From an uncultured Bacteroidia bacterium (GTDB taxonomy: Bacteria; Bacteroidota; Bacteroidia; Bacteroidales; CAJPTX01): a DNA stretch of 22,898 nt. Under the pieces are notes generated by a model. That model did not search any database, was not told where the DNA came from, and saw nothing but the letters and a program-made list of their open reading frames with translations. A program made the position numbers and the translations under genes. The stretch lies in the NCBI GenBank assembly GCA_938040915.1, contig CALHZE010000234.1:1-22898 (forward strand). The letters run 5' to 3'. Of the stretch, positions 21,430 to 22,898 are shown one piece after another; position 1 is the stretch's first letter; every line of letters begins with the position of its first letter.

Positions 21430-22898
21430 ATGAACCGGTTTCAACTAGAAGCCTCGTTCCGCCCCATGGGCGACCAGCCGGAGGCGATCCGCCAATTGGT
21501 CGAGGGGTTTCGCAGCGGCGATCGCCACCAAGTGTTGCTCGGGGTAACGGGGTCGGGAAAGACGTTTACGGCGGCGAACATGATCGCCGAGCTCAACCGC
21601 CCAACCCTCGTCTTAAGCCACAACAAGACCCTAGCTGCACAACTCTATAGCGAGTTTAAAGGGTTCTTTCCCCACAATCGGGTTGAGTACTTCGTCTCCT
21701 ACTATGACTATTATCAGCCCGAGGCTTACATCCCCTCCACCGATACCTACATAGAAAAAGACCTCTCGATCAACGCCGAAATAGAGAAGTTGCGACTGAG
21801 CACAACCTCGGCTCTCTTGTCTGGGCGGACGGATGTGATCGTGGTCTGCTCGGTCTCGTGTCTGTACGGGATTGGTAACCCCGAAGATTTTCACGAGAAC
21901 ACCGTTACCCTGCGCCTCGGCGCGGCGGTCAACCAAGACGTGTTCCTTCGCCACCTCGTGAATGCAACCTACGTCCGCACAGAGTTAATCCTTGAGAGAG
22001 GGAACTTTCGCGTAAAGGGCGACACGGTCGACATTGCCGTGGCATACGGCGACTATGCCTATCGCGTCGTCTTCTGGGGCAACGAGATCGAGCAGTTACA
22101 GAGCTTTGACCCCCTTACAGGGGGGATTATAGACGACAAACTCGAGGAGGTGACTATTTACCCAGCAAGCATCTTTGTGACGACCAAAGAGCGCTTAAAA
22201 CGCGCAATACGTGCCATCCAAGATGACCTCGTCCGTCAAATAGACTTCTTTACCAGCGAGGGGAAGCATGCCGAGGCCAAGCGACTACAAATGCGAGTAG
22301 AGAACGACATGGAGATGATGCGCGAGCTGGGCTACTGTAGCGGGGTGGAAAACTACTCCCGTTATTTTGACGGACGCCCCGCAGGGACACGCCCTTTCTG
22401 TCTGCTCGATTACTTCCCCGACAACTTCCTCACGGTCATTGACGAGAGCCACGTCACGATCCCGCAGATTAAGGGGATGTATGGCGGCGACTTTGCGCGA
22501 AAGAGCAACTTAGTAAAGTATGGCTTTCGCCTCCCCGCCGCGCTTGACAATCGACCGCTCAAGCTCGAGGAGTTTGAAACACAGGTGGGGCAGGTGCTCT
22601 ATGTGAGTGCCACACCAGCCGACTATGAGCTGGAGAAGAGTGGCGGCGCGTTTGTCGAGCAGCTGATTCGCCCCACAGGGGTGCTTGACCCCAAGATCGA
22701 TGTGCGCCCCATCCGCGGACAAATCGACGACCTTTTACACGAAATCCAATTGCGTAAGGAACGCGCAGAGCGAGTACTAGTCACGACCCTCACTAAGAAG
22801 ATGGCCGAGAACCTGACAGACTTCCTGCGCGGGGTGGGGGTGCAGTGCGAATATATCCACTCCGACGTCGATACGCTCGACCGTGTCCGGATCTTAGA
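21430..22898 (+). CDS. uvrB: Excinuclease ABC subunit UvrB (partial, runs off the window)
   Basis: The first 489 codons plus two bases of a frame that is open to the window edge; I translated it by eye and found no stop. Walker A is G38-VTGSGKT-45. The damage-probing beta-hairpin is Y91-YDYYQPEAYIP, matching E. coli numbering closely. The helicase motif II DESH is at 338-341, and late motifs VLVTTLTKKMAENL and HSDVDTLDR lie near the end. UvrB verifies damage after UvrA handoff and positions UvrC. About 180 residues, including the rest of the helicase domain and the UvrC-binding tail, should lie beyond 22898. The ATG is 9 bp after the YihY-family stop, so it is probably co-transcribed. Confidence 0.97.
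   Translation, partial: MNRFQLEASFRPMGDQPEAIRQLVEGFRSGDRHQVLLGVTGSGKTFTAANMIAELNRPTLVLSHNKTLAAQLYSEFKGFFPHNRVEYFVSYYDYYQPEAYIPSTDTYIEKDLSINAEIEKLRLSTTSALLSGRTDVIVVCSVSCLYGIGNPEDFHENTVTLRLGAAVNQDVFLRHLVNATYVRTELILERGNFRVKGDTVDIAVAYGDYAYRVVFWGNEIEQLQSFDPLTGGIIDDKLEEVTIYPASIFVTTKERLKRAIRAIQDDLVRQIDFFTSEGKHAEAKRLQMRVENDMEMMRELGYCSGVENYSRYFDGRPAGTRPFCLLDYFPDNFLTVIDESHVTIPQIKGMYGGDFARKSNLVKYGFRLPAALDNRPLKLEEFETQVGQVLYVSATPADYELEKSGGAFVEQLIRPTGVLDPKIDVRPIRGQIDDLLHEIQLRKERAERVLVTTLTKKMAENLTDFLRGVGVQCEYIHSDVDTLDRVRIL

Overview
The window looks like a chromosomal segment of a Bacteroidota bacterium, most likely Porphyromonas or a close relative. The support is a gingipain-type C25 cysteine peptidase ending in a type IX secretion (T9SS) sorting domain, a PorV/PorQ-family outer-membrane protein, Bacteroidota -7 promoter boxes (TAnnTTTG), and mostly absent Shine-Dalgarno sites. 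The species is not identified. No tRNA, rRNA, CRISPR array, transposase or phage gene was seen.

Layout. Everything with a coding call from 42 to 9701 is on the minus strand, and everything from 10126 to the right edge is on the plus strand. The two blocks diverge from a 424-bp spacer (9702-10125). Read 5'->3', the minus block has two groups. The first is a prolyl oligopeptidase (9701-7578) followed by a TPR/OmpA-like lipoprotein with its own promoter and a clear terminator. The second is an ADP-forming acyl-CoA synthetase, a 47-residue single-TM protein too short for ordinary ORF calling, then recF, a DUF721 (DciA-like) gene and an nrnA-like DHH phosphoesterase; the last three are separated by only 3 nt each. 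Between the groups lies about 900 bp of non-coding repeats (roughly 4827-5712): a perfect 259-bp direct duplication, each copy folding into a long hairpin, then an orphan plus-strand terminator and a short-period array built on GCCCTTAG.

The plus block starts with a tight five-gene run: DUF5063 protein, DEDDy 3'-5' exonuclease, PorV/PorQ-family protein, glutaminyl cyclase lipoprotein and penicillin-binding protein 1C. Junctions are 8-bp overlap, 6-bp gap, 17-bp overlap and 0-bp gap. After a 170-bp spacer with a small inverted-repeat element come the C25 peptidase, a YihY/BrkB-family membrane protein (1-bp stop/start overlap) and the first 489 codons of uvrB, cut by the window edge.

How the genes fit together. 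The plus block concentrates on cell-envelope and secreted-protein maturation: a PorV-type T9SS component, a cyclase that caps N-terminal Gln, a peptidoglycan synthase, and a T9SS cargo peptidase. Both Sec-signal proteins here that are predicted SPase I substrates (PorV-like and C25) have Gln as predicted +1 residue, so both are candidate substrates of the neighbouring cyclase. The minus block mixes DNA replication/repair with peptide and acyl-CoA catabolism suited to an amino-acid fermenter.

Most noteworthy: the repeat family at 4.9-5.7 kb with relatives at 9.98 kb and 16.06 kb; the orphan terminator; and two plus-strand genes whose ATG begins exactly 6 nt after a TAnnTTTG box, which predicts leaderless or near-leaderless mRNAs.
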